From the NCBI RefSeq assembly GCF_000238795.1, contig NZ_AFNK01000085.1:1-64000 (forward strand): a DNA stretch of 64,000 bases, in the 5' to 3' direction. How positions within the stretch are numbered: the first letter of the stretch is position 1; every line of letters starts with the position of its first letter. Both the position numbers and the translations under genes were made by a program. Origin of the DNA: Haemophilus sputorum CCUG 13788 (GTDB lineage: Bacteria > Pseudomonadota > Gammaproteobacteria > Enterobacterales > Pasteurellaceae). Of the stretch, positions 9,355-18,665 are shown piece after piece. Below the pieces are notes generated by a model. That model saw nothing but the letters and a program-made list of their open reading frames with translations. It had not been told where the DNA came from and searched no databases.

Positions 9355-10389
9355 TTATTTGACGATGATGTTACTAACAAAAATAGGTAACTGCCACGTA
9401 CCTCCGGGAAGCCCTTTACAAGAGCCTGTTGTCCACTCTGAAGTACGGATAAAGATTTTGCCATCCCATACTGCGTCTTGCCCAGACCAACAATCACCTA
9501 ATGCCCGACCTTTGTAAGAACCTCTTACATACGCATAACCTTGTTTTTCATCATAGCCTGCTTCGTTGTACTGATCCGCCAACACTTGTTCTACTTTGCT
9601 CAGTTTGTCATCGAGTACAGCATAGTAATTAGTGTATTGATAAGCGGCTCTGGTACAGAGTGCTTCAGCTAATACCTTATTTTGTGTTAAGGGATAAAGT
9701 GTTATATCTTGGCTTTCTAAGTCTTCATCAACGCAGCCATCGTAAGCTTTACGTAACAGTGCTAGCACATGTTTAAATTGTTTTTCACCGCGTTTTAATT
9801 CTATTGTTTTGTGGTTATTCACACTTACAGCCTCAATTTTGGGTGCAGCCTGTGGCGCTAATACCGTATGTTTTTCTTGACCTTGGCGAATAAGTGCGGA
9901 AGGGGTATTTAATCGTTGTTGGAATTCATCCATTTTGAGCATAGCTGCCGCTGCGCCTTTGTCTGACACTTTAAGCGTGGTTTTCCCATAGGTTAGACGA
10001 ATTTCGCTCTCTTTTTTCAATCCGCTAAGTAATGCCTTGGTTTGCTCTTCCGTCAGCTTATCTGGCGCGTCGTCAGAAATATGCTTGACTTTGCCTAATG
10101 ATTTACCGTTTAACCAAATTTCAATATCTTGACCGACTTGAACATCACGGTCGGCTTCACCGAATGGTAAAATAGTGAACTTTCCTTCCACTGCAACATT
10201 TTCGCCTGCCGCACGAGTAAATAAAATAGAGACTGGGTCACTACTTTCATCCTGATAACCTGCCATACGACAAGTGCCCGTGTTATCACATACTAAATCC
10301 CAATCTTGGTAGTTTCCAATACCTTTGATTGATGTTGAAGCTGCCATTGCAGTAAATGGTAATAATGAGAGAAGAATAACTTTTTTCAT
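9355..10389 (-). CDS. DUF1176-like secreted protein, copy 2 (module I + beta)
   Basis: 344 residues. The first half copies copy 3 (same signal peptide and STSIKGIGNYQDW start, type I module). The second half is nearer to copy 4 in places (AAYQYTNYYAVLDDKLSKVE, VLADQYNEAG) and nearer to copy 3 in others (YKGRALGDC). This patchwork suggests more than one exchange event. All six characteristic cysteines are present. The flanking spacers are about 70 bases on each side. Confidence 0.87.
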   Translation of the reverse strand: MKKVILLSLLPFTAMAASTSIKGIGNYQDWDLVCDNTGTCRMAGYQDESSDPVSILFTRAAGENVAVEGKFTILPFGEADRDVQVGQDIEIWLNGKSLGKVKHISDDAPDKLTEEQTKALLSGLKKESEIRLTYGKTTLKVSDKGAAAAMLKMDEFQQRLNTPSALIRQGQEKHTVLAPQAAPKIEAVSVNNHKTIELKRGEKQFKHVLALLRKAYDGCVDEDLESQDITLYPLTQNKVLAEALCTRAAYQYTNYYAVLDDKLSKVEQVLADQYNEAGYDEKQGYAYVRGSYKGRALGDCWSGQDAVWDGKIFIRTSEWTTGSCKGLPGGTWQLPIFVSNIIVK

Positions 10390-10432
10390 GTTATAAATTC
10401 CTAAAAGAAGATTTGCAAAAAATAGAAGAAAT

Positions 10433-10454
10433 CTGCCCGCTTACAAGTGGGCAG
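10433..10454 (-). terminator. Hairpin between DUF1176 copies 1 and 2
   Basis: CTGCCCGCTTACAAGTGGGCAG forms a stem with one wobble, about 6 bases after the copy 1 stop, then ATTTCTTC on the minus strand. It is the same uptake-derived hairpin as at 6001-6022 but with a poorer T-run, so partial termination is plausible. Confidence 0.5.
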
Positions 10455-10460
10455 CGGTTT

Positions 10461-11516
10461 TTATTTAACGTTCATCTCGCTCACAAAAATCGGCAATCCG
10501 CCCCAAGCTCCACCTGCAAACCCTTTGCAAGAGCCAGAGGTATGTTCTTCAGTACGGATAAAGGTTTTGCCATTCCAAACAGCTTCTTGTCCAGCCCAAC
10601 AATCACCGATGCCACGCCCTTTAAATGATCCTTCTACTTTTAAAACATGAGTGTTTTTATCATAATCAGCATAGTTATACTGGTTTGCTAGCACTTGTTC
10701 AATTTTGGTTAATTTTTCGTCTAATACGGCATAGTAATAAGTGGATTGATAGGCGCCAGCAAGACAAATCGCTTCAGCTAGTACTTTTCCTTTCGTTAGC
10801 GGGTAAAGTGTAATTTGTTCATTCCATACATCATCTTTATGAAGTGCATAACAGTAATTTTCTGAGTTTTTATTCGTCCTATTACTTTTACGTAATAAAG
10901 CTAATACTGCATCAAATTGTTTTTCACCGCGTTTTAGTTCCGTGGTTTGGCGGTTATTCACACTTACTGCCTCAATTTTGGGTGCAGCCTGTGGCGCTAA
11001 TACCGCATGTTTTTCTTGACCTTGACGAATAAGTGCAGAAGGCGTATTTAAACGTTGTTGAAACTCATCCATTTTGAGCATCGCAGCGGCTGCACCTTTA
11101 TCAGATACTTTTTCCTTAAACTCACCAAAAGCCACTTCAATATCTGCATTACCTTTTAGCGCCGTGAGTAATTCAGTCGTTTGTTTTTCACTTAATTTTG
11201 CGTTCCCCTCTTCTGAGATATTTGGAACAATACCGAGTGATTGACCATTTAAGATAATTTCAGCCGTTTTATTACCAACATCTTCAGGTAATAATGCCAA
11301 CTGTGCGGTCACAGGTGCTTGCTCACCCGCACTTCGGGTAAATAAAATTGAAACAGGATGTTCAGAACCATCGCCTTCTTGATAACCCGCCATATTGCAA
11401 GTGCCAGTATTATCACAAATCAAATCCCAGTCTTGATAAGTCTTTTCAAACCCTTTTAACGATGGCGCAGCCATTGCAGTGAGTGGTAATAGTGAGAGAA
11501 GAATAATTTTTTTCAT
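10461..11516 (-). CDS. DUF1176-like secreted protein, copy 1 (module II + gamma; promoter-proximal)
   Basis: 351 residues: signal peptide MKKIILLSLLPLTAMA (1-16), CDNTGTC (C34, C40), type II half to about residue 137, hinge VSDKGAAAAMLKMDEFQQRL to about 175, then a C-terminal half (gamma) with unique NRTNKNSENYCYALHKDDVW and otherwise intermediate between alpha and beta (GGAWGGLPIFVSEMNVK). Cysteine pairs YC/AIC and GDCW/GSCK are present. It is first in transcription order; the 320-base region above it should carry the array promoter, though I could not assign one with confidence. Confidence 0.87.
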   Translation of the reverse strand: MKKIILLSLLPLTAMAAPSLKGFEKTYQDWDLICDNTGTCNMAGYQEGDGSEHPVSILFTRSAGEQAPVTAQLALLPEDVGNKTAEIILNGQSLGIVPNISEEGNAKLSEKQTTELLTALKGNADIEVAFGEFKEKVSDKGAAAAMLKMDEFQQRLNTPSALIRQGQEKHAVLAPQAAPKIEAVSVNNRQTTELKRGEKQFDAVLALLRKSNRTNKNSENYCYALHKDDVWNEQITLYPLTKGKVLAEAICLAGAYQSTYYYAVLDEKLTKIEQVLANQYNYADYDKNTHVLKVEGSFKGRGIGDCWAGQEAVWNGKTFIRTEEHTSGSCKGFAGGAWGGLPIFVSEMNVK

Positions 11517-11799
11517 GTTATAAATTCCTAAAAGAAGATTTGCAAAAAATTCGTAAAATCTGACCGCTTATTTGACCCTGCAAATTTCCAGACAATACTG
11601 ATAACCATAAATACTCGAAAATACAGGCAAAAACCATCGCTTTTAGTCAATTATGACTGGAAATAATTGAAATTACAATCATAATTTGTGAAGTGATAGT
11701 AAATACTTTTACTTGTGATAAAAAAATACTAAATAAACTTTGTAAAAATGGCTTGATACCTAGCTTTATGCCTTCTGCTAAGCATTTAAAATCATAGGC
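11517..11799. other. Intergenic region upstream of the DUF1176 array
   Basis: AT-rich, no credible ORF. The first 50 bases repeat the leader found before each array gene (TTTGCAAATCTTCTTTTAGGAA on the minus strand, in part) and contain a truncated uptake core TGACCGCTTA. The remainder should hold the promoter of array copy 1, but no convincing -35/-10 pair with correct spacing was found by eye. The pgl terminator closes the right end. Confidence 0.5.
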
Positions 11800-11830
11800 A
11801 AAAAAAAGAGCGTACCTCGGTACGCCCTTT
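11800..11830 (-). terminator. Intrinsic terminator of pgl
   Basis: On the minus strand AGGGCGTACC-GA-GGTACGCTCT forms a strong GC-rich stem followed by TTTTTTTT, six bases after the pgl stop. It separates the zwf-pgl transcript from the DUF1176 array. Confidence 0.92.
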
Positions 11831-11836
11831 GTTTAA

Positions 11837-12535
11837 TTATAATAACCTTGCCGCATCTTTATCTAAATACCATTCAGTCACACCGTTTTGTGCCTGAATT
11901 TTCGCTGCCGGATAAGGCAAGCTTTCTGCTGGTGTTTCTTCAATCTCTTTCAGTATTTCTGCTTTCGCAGCCCCAGTCACTAAATAAGTAATGCGTTTTG
12001 CCTTCTCAATTAGTTTTGCGGTTTTTGAAATACGGATTTGCCCACTTTCTGGATGTTTGGCAATGACCGCCACATTAGGATCATCAAAGTTTGTTTGATG
12101 TGGAAAAAGTGAAGCTGTATGCCCATCATTGCCCATACCTAAAATAATCCAATCGAATGCTAAATCTGGCATACAAGCGGTCAATTCCTGCGAAAATCTT
12201 GCAAGTTCAGTTTCTACATTTTCTTCACCACGAATACGATGAATATTCTCAGCCGGAATATTGATGTGATCAAACAATAGCTTCTGCACTTCGCCATAAT
12301 TACTTTGCTCATCGGTTGGTGGCACCATACGATCGTCACCCCACCAAAAATGCAAGTTTTGCCATTGAATTTCATTAGCATAAGGCGCTTGGGCTAAAGC
12401 TTTAAACAACAATTTCGGGGTTGAACCGCCAGAAAGTGAAATATGCACAGGAGTGCCTTTTTCACTATAAGCTTTGAATTCTTGTGCGATTTTTTCAACC
12501 GCTTGTTGCGCAGTCTCAAAAATAAATTTATTCAT
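11837..12535 (-). CDS. pgl: 6-phosphogluconolactonase
   Basis: Hydrolyses 6-phosphogluconolactone to 6-phosphogluconate, step two of the oxidative pentose phosphate pathway. This is the DevB/NagB-like type: SLSGGSTP (33-40), WWGDDRMVPPTDEQSNY (64-80) and GMGNDGHTASLFP (133-145) carry the phosphate-binding and catalytic residues. 232 residues is the usual length. It lies 32 bases behind zwf on the same strand, so the two are probably cotranscribed. Confidence 0.96.
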   Translation of the reverse strand: MNKFIFETAQQAVEKIAQEFKAYSEKGTPVHISLSGGSTPKLLFKALAQAPYANEIQWQNLHFWWGDDRMVPPTDEQSNYGEVQKLLFDHINIPAENIHRIRGEENVETELARFSQELTACMPDLAFDWIILGMGNDGHTASLFPHQTNFDDPNVAVIAKHPESGQIRISKTAKLIEKAKRITYLVTGAAKAEILKEIEETPAESLPYPAAKIQAQNGVTEWYLDKDAARLL

Positions 12536-12567
12536 TTTATGCTCTTCTTATTGTTGTGTGATATATG

Positions 12568-14052
12568 CTATTTCGCTTTTTTCTTCGCCCCTGAAGGTTT
12601 TCCCCAGAGTTTGCCATGTCTAGCAATCAGCTTATCAGCCTCAGTCGGCCCCCAGCTGCCTGATTCATATTCATAAACTCGACCATGCGCCGCTTTGTAA
12701 TCCAAAATCGGTTGAACAAAGCGCCAACAAGCGTGAACAGCATCAGTACGCGCAAATAAGGTTGCGTCGCCTTTCATCGCGTCTAATAATAAACGCTCAT
12801 AAGCAGTCAACAAGTTAGTTGAAGCTAAATCAGAATAACTGAAGTCCATTGAAACTTCTTTCGCCTCAAAGCCCGCACCCGGTTTTTTCAAACCAAAACG
12901 CATTGAAATACTTTCATCCGGTTGAATACGAATAATCAATTTATTCTCTGGCGCATTTTGGCTAAAGACGGGATGTGGTGTCGTTTTAAAGTGAATAACA
13001 ATTTCTGTCACGCGTGTCGGCAAACGTTTGCCCGAGCGAACATAAAATGGTACGCCTGCCCAGCGCCAGTTATCAATTTCACATTTCAGTGCAATAAAAG
13101 TTTCAGTACTAGAATCTGGCGGCACACCTTTTTCTTCTAAATACCCGACTACTTGTTCCCCATCTACTGTACCAGCGACATATTGCCCAAGTACCACATC
13201 ATTTTTTACATTTTCTGCACTTAATGGGTGTAAGCAATGTAGCACTTTTGCCACTTCATCACGCATAGATGTTGCGTTGATAATTGCTGGTGGCTCCATC
13301 GCAACCATTGCAAGCACTTGTAATAAGTGGTTTTGCAACATATCACGCATTGCGCCCGAACCGTCATAATAACCACCACGCTCTTCCACACCAATGGATT
13401 CTGCACCAGTAATTTCTACATAATCAATAAAGTTACGGTTCCAAAGCGGCTCAAATAACCCATTAGAAAAACGTAATACTAAAAGGTTTTGGACGGTTTC
13501 TTTGCCTAAATAGTGGTCGATACGATAGATTTGATGCTCTTCAAAGAATCGGTGGATTTGGATATCTAAAGCTTTGGCAGTTTCGATGTCATAACCGAAA
13601 GGTTTTTCAACGATAATGCGTTTCCAGCCAAACTCTTCAGTATTTAAACCATGTGCTGCTAAACATTCTGGAATCACGCCGTAAAGACTTGGTGGCGTTG
13701 AAAGGTAATAAAGTGTGTTACCGCTGCTGCCATATTTATCATGCAGCTCATCTAAGCGAGGTAATAATTTGGCATAATCAAGCGCATCAGAAGTATTCAC
13801 CGCTTGATAGTAAAGATGTTCGCAAAATGCTTCTAATTCTGGACCGCTTGCTTGCTCGAATTTAATTAACGCTTCATGCATTTTTTGACGAAATTCATCA
13901 TCACTAAGTCCGGTTCTAGCAACCCCTAATACAGAAAAATGCTTGCCTAAGCGACCAACTTTATAAAGGTTATACAGTGCTGGCACTAATTTACGGGCAG
14001 TTAAATCCCCTGAAGCACCGAAAATAACAATACAGCAATTCTCTACATTCAT
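12568..14052 (-). CDS. zwf: Glucose-6-phosphate 1-dehydrogenase
   Basis: Oxidises glucose 6-phosphate to the lactone with NADP+, the entry step of the pentose phosphate pathway. The N-terminal nucleotide motif GASGDLT is at 12-18, the substrate-binding signature RIDHYLGKE at 177-185 and the [13 protein letters not shown] helix near 230. 494 residues, as in E. coli (491). AAAGGA precedes the ATG. It heads a zwf-pgl unit. Confidence 0.97.
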   Translation of the reverse strand: MNVENCCIVIFGASGDLTARKLVPALYNLYKVGRLGKHFSVLGVARTGLSDDEFRQKMHEALIKFEQASGPELEAFCEHLYYQAVNTSDALDYAKLLPRLDELHDKYGSSGNTLYYLSTPPSLYGVIPECLAAHGLNTEEFGWKRIIVEKPFGYDIETAKALDIQIHRFFEEHQIYRIDHYLGKETVQNLLVLRFSNGLFEPLWNRNFIDYVEITGAESIGVEERGGYYDGSGAMRDMLQNHLLQVLAMVAMEPPAIINATSMRDEVAKVLHCLHPLSAENVKNDVVLGQYVAGTVDGEQVVGYLEEKGVPPDSSTETFIALKCEIDNWRWAGVPFYVRSGKRLPTRVTEIVIHFKTTPHPVFSQNAPENKLIIRIQPDESISMRFGLKKPGAGFEAKEVSMDFSYSDLASTNLLTAYERLLLDAMKGDATLFARTDAVHACWRFVQPILDYKAAHGRVYEYESGSWGPTEADKLIARHGKLWGKPSGAKKKAK

Positions 14053-14126
14053 AAGCTTTCCTTTAGTTTTTCTTGTGTAAGAATGAAGGCGAATGAGAAT
14101 AACATAAAATTGACAGATGAAAAGGG

Positions 14127-14936
14127 TTATTCAAATGAAAAAACCTTTTGCTCTGATATAAAGTTTGCACCAACCATAACAAAATTGGGATTGATCCACG
14201 TTTCCCGCTGATTATAAGTAAGTGGTTGGAAGTGGAAATCAAAAATTTTCCCTCCAACTTCCCGTAATAGTACCTCAGCAACCGCTGTGTCCCACTCTCC
14301 CGTATCGCCTAAGCGAATATAACAGTCCGCTTTGCCTTCTGCCACCAACCCCGCTTTTAAGCTGCTTGAACCATAAGTCAAAAATTGCGCTTGATAAGGT
14401 TCATTGAGGAATCGGCAAACTTGTTCTTCACAAATAGTTGAGCCAACTGTAATCGTTAAAGTTTTAGGTAAGTTTTGAGAGGCGGCTACAAGCGGCCGAA
14501 TTTGCTGATTTTCTTGCAAAAAAGCACCGCCATCTTGTTTGGCAAAATAGGTTTTATTGAGAATTGGGGCGTGAATCACACCAAGGACAGGACGATTTGC
14601 TTGTACTAAGCCAATCACCACAGAAAATTGATCAGTTTTATCTAAAAATTGTTGCGTACCGTCTAATGGGTCAATAATCCAATATTCCTGCCAATGCCTG
14701 CGTTCTGCTAAGGGAATATCACATTGCTCTTCCGATAAAATTGGAACATTCGGCGCCAAAGCTTGCAATTTCTCGCTAATAAAGCGACTTAAAAACAGAT
14801 CTGCCTCAGTCACCGGTGTATTATCCGCTTTTAGGTGCGGAGAAAGCGATTGTTGATAGAACGCTTTCAGATGTTCGCCAGCTTCTTGTGCGATAGCCCG
14901 GACAGTATTTAATAAAGTATCGGTTAATGGCTGCAT
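14127..14936 (-). CDS. cysQ: 3'(2'),5'-bisphosphate nucleotidase CysQ
   Basis: Removes the 3' phosphate from PAP/PAPS, protecting sulfate assimilation and RNA turnover from PAP build-up. Inositol monophosphatase fold: PVTEADLF (41-48), acidic SEEQ (68-71), [12 protein letters not shown] (86-97) whose D89 and D92 bind metals, and GEWDTAVAE near residue 217. 269 residues. Its ATG lies 13 bases inside the end of nudE, which implies translational coupling. Confidence 0.95.
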   Translation of the reverse strand: MQPLTDTLLNTVRAIAQEAGEHLKAFYQQSLSPHLKADNTPVTEADLFLSRFISEKLQALAPNVPILSEEQCDIPLAERRHWQEYWIIDPLDGTQQFLDKTDQFSVVIGLVQANRPVLGVIHAPILNKTYFAKQDGGAFLQENQQIRPLVAASQNLPKTLTITVGSTICEEQVCRFLNEPYQAQFLTYGSSSLKAGLVAEGKADCYIRLGDTGEWDTAVAEVLLREVGGKIFDFHFQPLTYNQRETWINPNFVMVGANFISEQKVFSFE

Positions 14937-15472
14937 AAAAACTCCCTAAGCATAAATAGCGCAGATAAATAGCGAGATTCGGCAAAGTTCGGATCTGCTA
15001 ATAAACGGTCAATCTCACTTAATGGTAAACGGACAATTTCAAGCGGCTCTGGCTCATCGCCTTCTAATTGAGAAGGATAAAGATCTTGCGCAATAAAAAC
15101 ATGCATTAAACCATACATATGGCTTGGCGAAGAATAAAGTGAACGTAAAAAATGTAACTTTTTCGCACCAAAACCAATTTCTTCTTGCAACTCACGATTT
15201 GCTGCCACTTCTGGCGATTCATCCGCATCGACAATGCCTTTTGGAAAACCTAGCTCATAGCGCTCCGATCCTACGGCATATTCTTTGATAAGAATTAACT
15301 CATTTTGATGAATGGGCAGAATCAACACAGAAGAGCCTCGTTGCGGCGTTAAACGCTCAAAGGTTCGCTCTTCGCCATTGGAAAAACGTAAATCAACCGC
15401 TTGAACCTCAAAAATACGACTTTTTGCGACCGTTTCAACTTTTAGAATAGTGGGTAATGTTCGTTCTGTCAT
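14924..15472 (-). CDS. nudE: ADP compounds hydrolase NudE
   Basis: Nudix hydrolase acting on ADP-ribose, NADH and Ap3A-type compounds. The complete Nudix box (G79 to F101, with REL-EE at 93-98) sits mid-protein after YELGFPKG. 182 residues, near the E. coli length of 186. It overlaps cysQ by 13 bases; the pairing of nudE with cysQ is conserved in gammaproteobacteria. ampG ends 12 bases upstream on the same strand. Confidence 0.93.
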   Translation of the reverse strand: MTERTLPTILKVETVAKSRIFEVQAVDLRFSNGEERTFERLTPQRGSSVLILPIHQNELILIKEYAVGSERYELGFPKGIVDADESPEVAANRELQEEIGFGAKKLHFLRSLYSSPSHMYGLMHVFIAQDLYPSQLEGDEPEPLEIVRLPLSEIDRLLADPNFAESRYLSALFMLREFLCSH

Positions 15473-15484
15473 CTATTTCTTCTC

Positions 15485-16771
15485 CTAAGCTTGCTTAGTT
15501 TTTTCCTGCCAAGGGGCGACTTTAAATAGCATAAGCATGCCAGGAATAGCTAAAAAGAAACAGATCCAGAAGAAATCATAATAACCCACAGCTTCCACCA
15601 TTTTTCCTGCATAAGCCCCTAGCAGTTTGCTTGGTATTGCCGCCAAGCTGGTAAAAATCGCTAATTGCATTGCCGTGTACATTGGATTCGTTTCGCGAGC
15701 CATAAAAGCCACAAAAGCAGCGGTGCCAAGCCCTACGCCAAGATATTCACCTGCCATCACCACGCCAAGTCTAATGAGCTCAAGCATGCCAATTGAAGCC
15801 GTTTCAAACTTACCAAAGCTCGCCAAATAAGCAAAACCTAAAATAGTAATCAACTGAACAAAGCCAAATAACCATAAGGCACGATTTACCCCTAGTTTCA
15901 ACATGGCAATTCCACCTAAAATTCCACCACCGATGCTACACCAAAGCGATGTCGTTTTTACGACAGCTGCAATATGCGATGTGGTAAACCCCATATCTAA
16001 AATAAAACGAGTTTGCAAAGAGGTGGCTAAAGAATCGCCTAATTTATAGAGGAAAATAAATAAAATTAACCCTATTGCTCCCCACATCCCTTTACGAGTC
16101 ACAAATTCTTGGAACGGGGAAACAAATGCCATATAAAACGGTTGAGTGCGATCAACGGGGCGGTGATTTGGTTCTTTCGTGAACAAAGTAATAAGCAAAC
16201 ATGGCAACATGAAACTTGCTGTTATCACAAATACTGTTTGCCATGAATAATGATCGGACAAATAGAGTGACAACCCACCCGGAATCAAGCCCGCAACACG
16301 GTAAGCATTAACATGGATGGAATTGCCTAAACCCAGTTCATTATCGGTTAATATCTCACGTCTGAAAGCATCTACGACAATATCTTGGGTGGCAGAAAGA
16401 AAGGCGAGTGCAATAGATAATAAAACGATAATTTTCAGATTTTCAGCTGGATTCAAATAGCCAAAGCTAAACAAAATCGCCAAAAGCCCAAGCTGAGAAA
16501 TAAAAATCCAACTCCTACGCAATCCTAAAAATGGTGGAGAATAACGGTCTAATAATGCCGCCCAAAGAAATTTCCAAGTATAAGGCAAAGAGGTCAGCGT
16601 AAAAGCTGCTACGGTTTTAATGTCTAATCCTGCTTTAGTAAACCATGCTGGCATCAGCTGAATCAACACAAAAAACGGTAAGCCTGAACAAAAGCCCGTG
16701 TAAACACAGAGCAACATATTTTTAGAGAAAATCTGTTGCCAAATGGAAGGCTGAGAAGTGGAAGCGGTCAT
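15485..16771 (-). CDS. ampG: Muropeptide transporter AmpG
   Basis: Inner-membrane major-facilitator permease that imports anhydro-muropeptides for cell-wall recycling. The 428 residues contain about twelve hydrophobic segments, the first at MLLCVYTGFCSGLPFFVLI, with SATQDIVVDAFRREI, typical of the AmpG/acetyl-CoA transporter family. The frame is open 21 codons upstream, but GGGAGA before the ATG at 16769-16771 supports this start. The first codons (ATGACCGCTTCC) are written with an uptake-sequence core, so a translation start is embedded in that motif. Confidence 0.92.
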   Translation of the reverse strand: MTASTSQPSIWQQIFSKNMLLCVYTGFCSGLPFFVLIQLMPAWFTKAGLDIKTVAAFTLTSLPYTWKFLWAALLDRYSPPFLGLRRSWIFISQLGLLAILFSFGYLNPAENLKIIVLLSIALAFLSATQDIVVDAFRREILTDNELGLGNSIHVNAYRVAGLIPGGLSLYLSDHYSWQTVFVITASFMLPCLLITLFTKEPNHRPVDRTQPFYMAFVSPFQEFVTRKGMWGAIGLILFIFLYKLGDSLATSLQTRFILDMGFTTSHIAAVVKTTSLWCSIGGGILGGIAMLKLGVNRALWLFGFVQLITILGFAYLASFGKFETASIGMLELIRLGVVMAGEYLGVGLGTAAFVAFMARETNPMYTAMQLAIFTSLAAIPSKLLGAYAGKMVEAVGYYDFFWICFFLAIPGMLMLFKVAPWQEKTKQA

Positions 16772-16916
16772 TTTTCTCCCGTGTTTTGCAAAACTAGAAT
16801 GAAATGATGAAAGAACGATTGCTAAGCCTAGCAAAGCATAAGTAGATTCAAGAATAAAAAACTTACCCTAACATCTGCTTAGCAACCGCTTTTCTTATAG
16901 TGGAATACTCCGTGAA

Positions 16917-17933
16917 TTAGCCTTTATATCCATTCGGATTTTTCTTTTGCCAATTCCAAGTATCTTTCATCATTTGCTCTAAACCACGCTCAGTTTTCCA
17001 ACCCAACTCCACTAAAGCTTTATGCGGATTTGAATAACATTCTGCGATATCTCCCGGACGGCGATCAACTAATTTATATGGTACTGGAACATTATTTGCT
17101 TTTTCAAAGGCTTTTACCATATCTAACACTGAATAACCAACGCCTGTACCTAAGTTATACACGTGGAAACCAGCATCATTAGTATGTTTTTGTAGTGCTT
17201 TTAAATGACCTAACGCTAAATCTACCACATGAATGTAGTCACGCACGCCAGTACCATCGTGGGTTTCGTAATCGCTACCGAAAATAGAAAGCTCTTTTAA
17301 TTTACCTACTGCCACTTGGCTAATATAAGGCAATAAGTTATTTGGAATACCATTCGGATCTTCTCCAATTAAACCACTTTCATGCGCACCAACTGGGTTA
17401 AAGTAACGTAGCACGACTGCACTAAATTGCGGAAAAGCTTTTGCTGTATCTTCCAAAATACGTTCCACCATGTATTTTGAAGTCCCATAAGGGTTAGTTG
17501 TACCACCAACTGGGAAAGTTTCTTTAATCGGGCAACTTTCTGGATCACCATAAACGGTTGCAGATGAGCTAAATACAATAGTATTCACATTCGCACGTAA
17601 CATTTCTTCAACTAAAATAATAGAACCCGTTACGTTATTTTGATAGTAACGCAGCGGCTCACGCACACTTTCACCAACTGCTTTTAAACCCGCAAAGTGA
17701 ATGACAGATTCAATCTGATTTTCTGCAAACACTTTACGCAAAATTTCACGGTCAAGAATGTCACCTTTATAGAAATTTACTTTTTTGCCAGTAATTTGCT
17801 CAATTCTTGCTAAAGAAATCTCTGAAGAATTGTATAAATTATCTAATACTACGACTTCCTGTTGGTTATTTAACAGCTCAACAACGGTATGCGAACCGAT
17901 ATAACCTGCACCGCCTGTTACTAAAATTGCCAT
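16917..17933 (-). CDS. galE: UDP-glucose 4-epimerase
   Basis: Interconverts UDP-galactose and UDP-glucose with bound NAD+, supplying galactose for lipooligosaccharide in this family. N-terminal Rossmann motif GGAGYIGS (7-14), catalytic YGTSK (about Y148 and K152), and FSSSATVYG. The ATG at 17931-17933 has an ideal AGGAG five bases away and gives 338 residues, the exact E. coli length; an ATG five codons earlier is less likely. Confidence 0.96.
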   Translation of the reverse strand: MAILVTGGAGYIGSHTVVELLNNQQEVVVLDNLYNSSEISLARIEQITGKKVNFYKGDILDREILRKVFAENQIESVIHFAGLKAVGESVREPLRYYQNNVTGSIILVEEMLRANVNTIVFSSSATVYGDPESCPIKETFPVGGTTNPYGTSKYMVERILEDTAKAFPQFSAVVLRYFNPVGAHESGLIGEDPNGIPNNLLPYISQVAVGKLKELSIFGSDYETHDGTGVRDYIHVVDLALGHLKALQKHTNDAGFHVYNLGTGVGYSVLDMVKAFEKANNVPVPYKLVDRRPGDIAECYSNPHKALVELGWKTERGLEQMMKDTWNWQKKNPNGYKG

Positions 17934-18080
17934 AATAACTCCTGTCATTTAATTATTTTTATGCAATAAACTGTTTTGATTATACCCGTTCAAGCACTTA
18001 AATTTAACTAGAAATTTCACACAGAATTTGTAAAAATCAGCCACATTTAAGAAAGTTTTTAAGCAACATTGCAATAGGCT

Positions 18081-18092
18081 GTGCTGCAGCAC
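18081..18092. repeat. Perfect 12-base palindrome between galE and the DUF805 gene
   Basis: GTGCTGCAGCAC is a perfect palindrome in the 282-base gap between two divergent genes. The rest of that gap is AT-rich and shows no gene. It may be a protein-binding site, but a single palindrome this short could be chance. Confidence 0.3.
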
Positions 18093-18215
18093 GATAATTT
18101 TTATAATAATCTAAAATCGCAAATAAGCCTCAGTAACACCGATACTGCCACATTAAGTTTAACGCTCGGCTTTGTGGTAATGATGATTTTAGATGTAGCA
18201 TTAGGGTAATTTATT

Positions 18216-18638
18216 ATGATTTGGTATAATCTTCTCTTCAGTTTAAAAGGCAGATTAAATCGACAGGGCTTTTGGATTGGCGTTGGATTTAATTTTATTA
18301 TTTTATTTCTGATTGCAAATTTTTCCCAAAATCTGACCGCTTTCCAGCCGTTATTTTTCTTGCCACTGTTTATTTGCGGTTATAGCTTACTCACTATTGG
18401 TGTTAAAAGATTACACGACCGTGGACGTTCAGGCAAAAATGCACTCATTTTAAGTGTGCCGTTCATTTGCTTAATCACCGCACGTTACCTACCGCAACAA
18501 AGTACAGAATACTGGCTTATTGGCTTACTTATGCCGATGCTCATATTTACCCTCATTACGATTGAATGGGGATTTTTTAAAGGCGAGAGCCAAGCTAATT
18601 TATACGGCGAAAAAGGGCTTTCGCTGAGCTTAAAATAA
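18216..18638 (+). CDS. DUF805 family inner-membrane protein
   Basis: 140 residues with about four hydrophobic segments and the DUF805 pattern: an N-terminal FSLKGRLNRQGFWIG and a central VKRLHDRGRSGK between membrane segments. Function is unknown; E. coli YhaH and YhaI are relatives. AGGGTAA lies upstream of the ATG. engB follows after 27 bases on the same strand, so they may share a transcript. Confidence 0.85.
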   Translation: MIWYNLLFSLKGRLNRQGFWIGVGFNFIILFLIANFSQNLTAFQPLFFLPLFICGYSLLTIGVKRLHDRGRSGKNALILSVPFICLITARYLPQQSTEYWLIGLLMPMLIFTLITIEWGFFKGESQANLYGEKGLSLSLK

Positions 18639-18665
18639 CAGCATACAGCTGTTTACAGAGACATT

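Noticed and set aside
4846-10460. Regular ~70-base spacers as a CRISPR-like array
   Set aside because: The repeating unit is a whole gene, and the spacers are similar rather than unique; no cas genes are present.
3790-11516. Array as an assembly artefact of one repeated gene
   Set aside because: The copies differ at many positions in both halves and in their spacers, and the differences keep the reading frames intact, so they are real diverged paralogues.
14063-14281. 72-codon ORF at the end of cysQ
   Set aside because: Mostly in the wrong frame of cysQ; the translation has no family features, and the intergenic part is only 75 bases.
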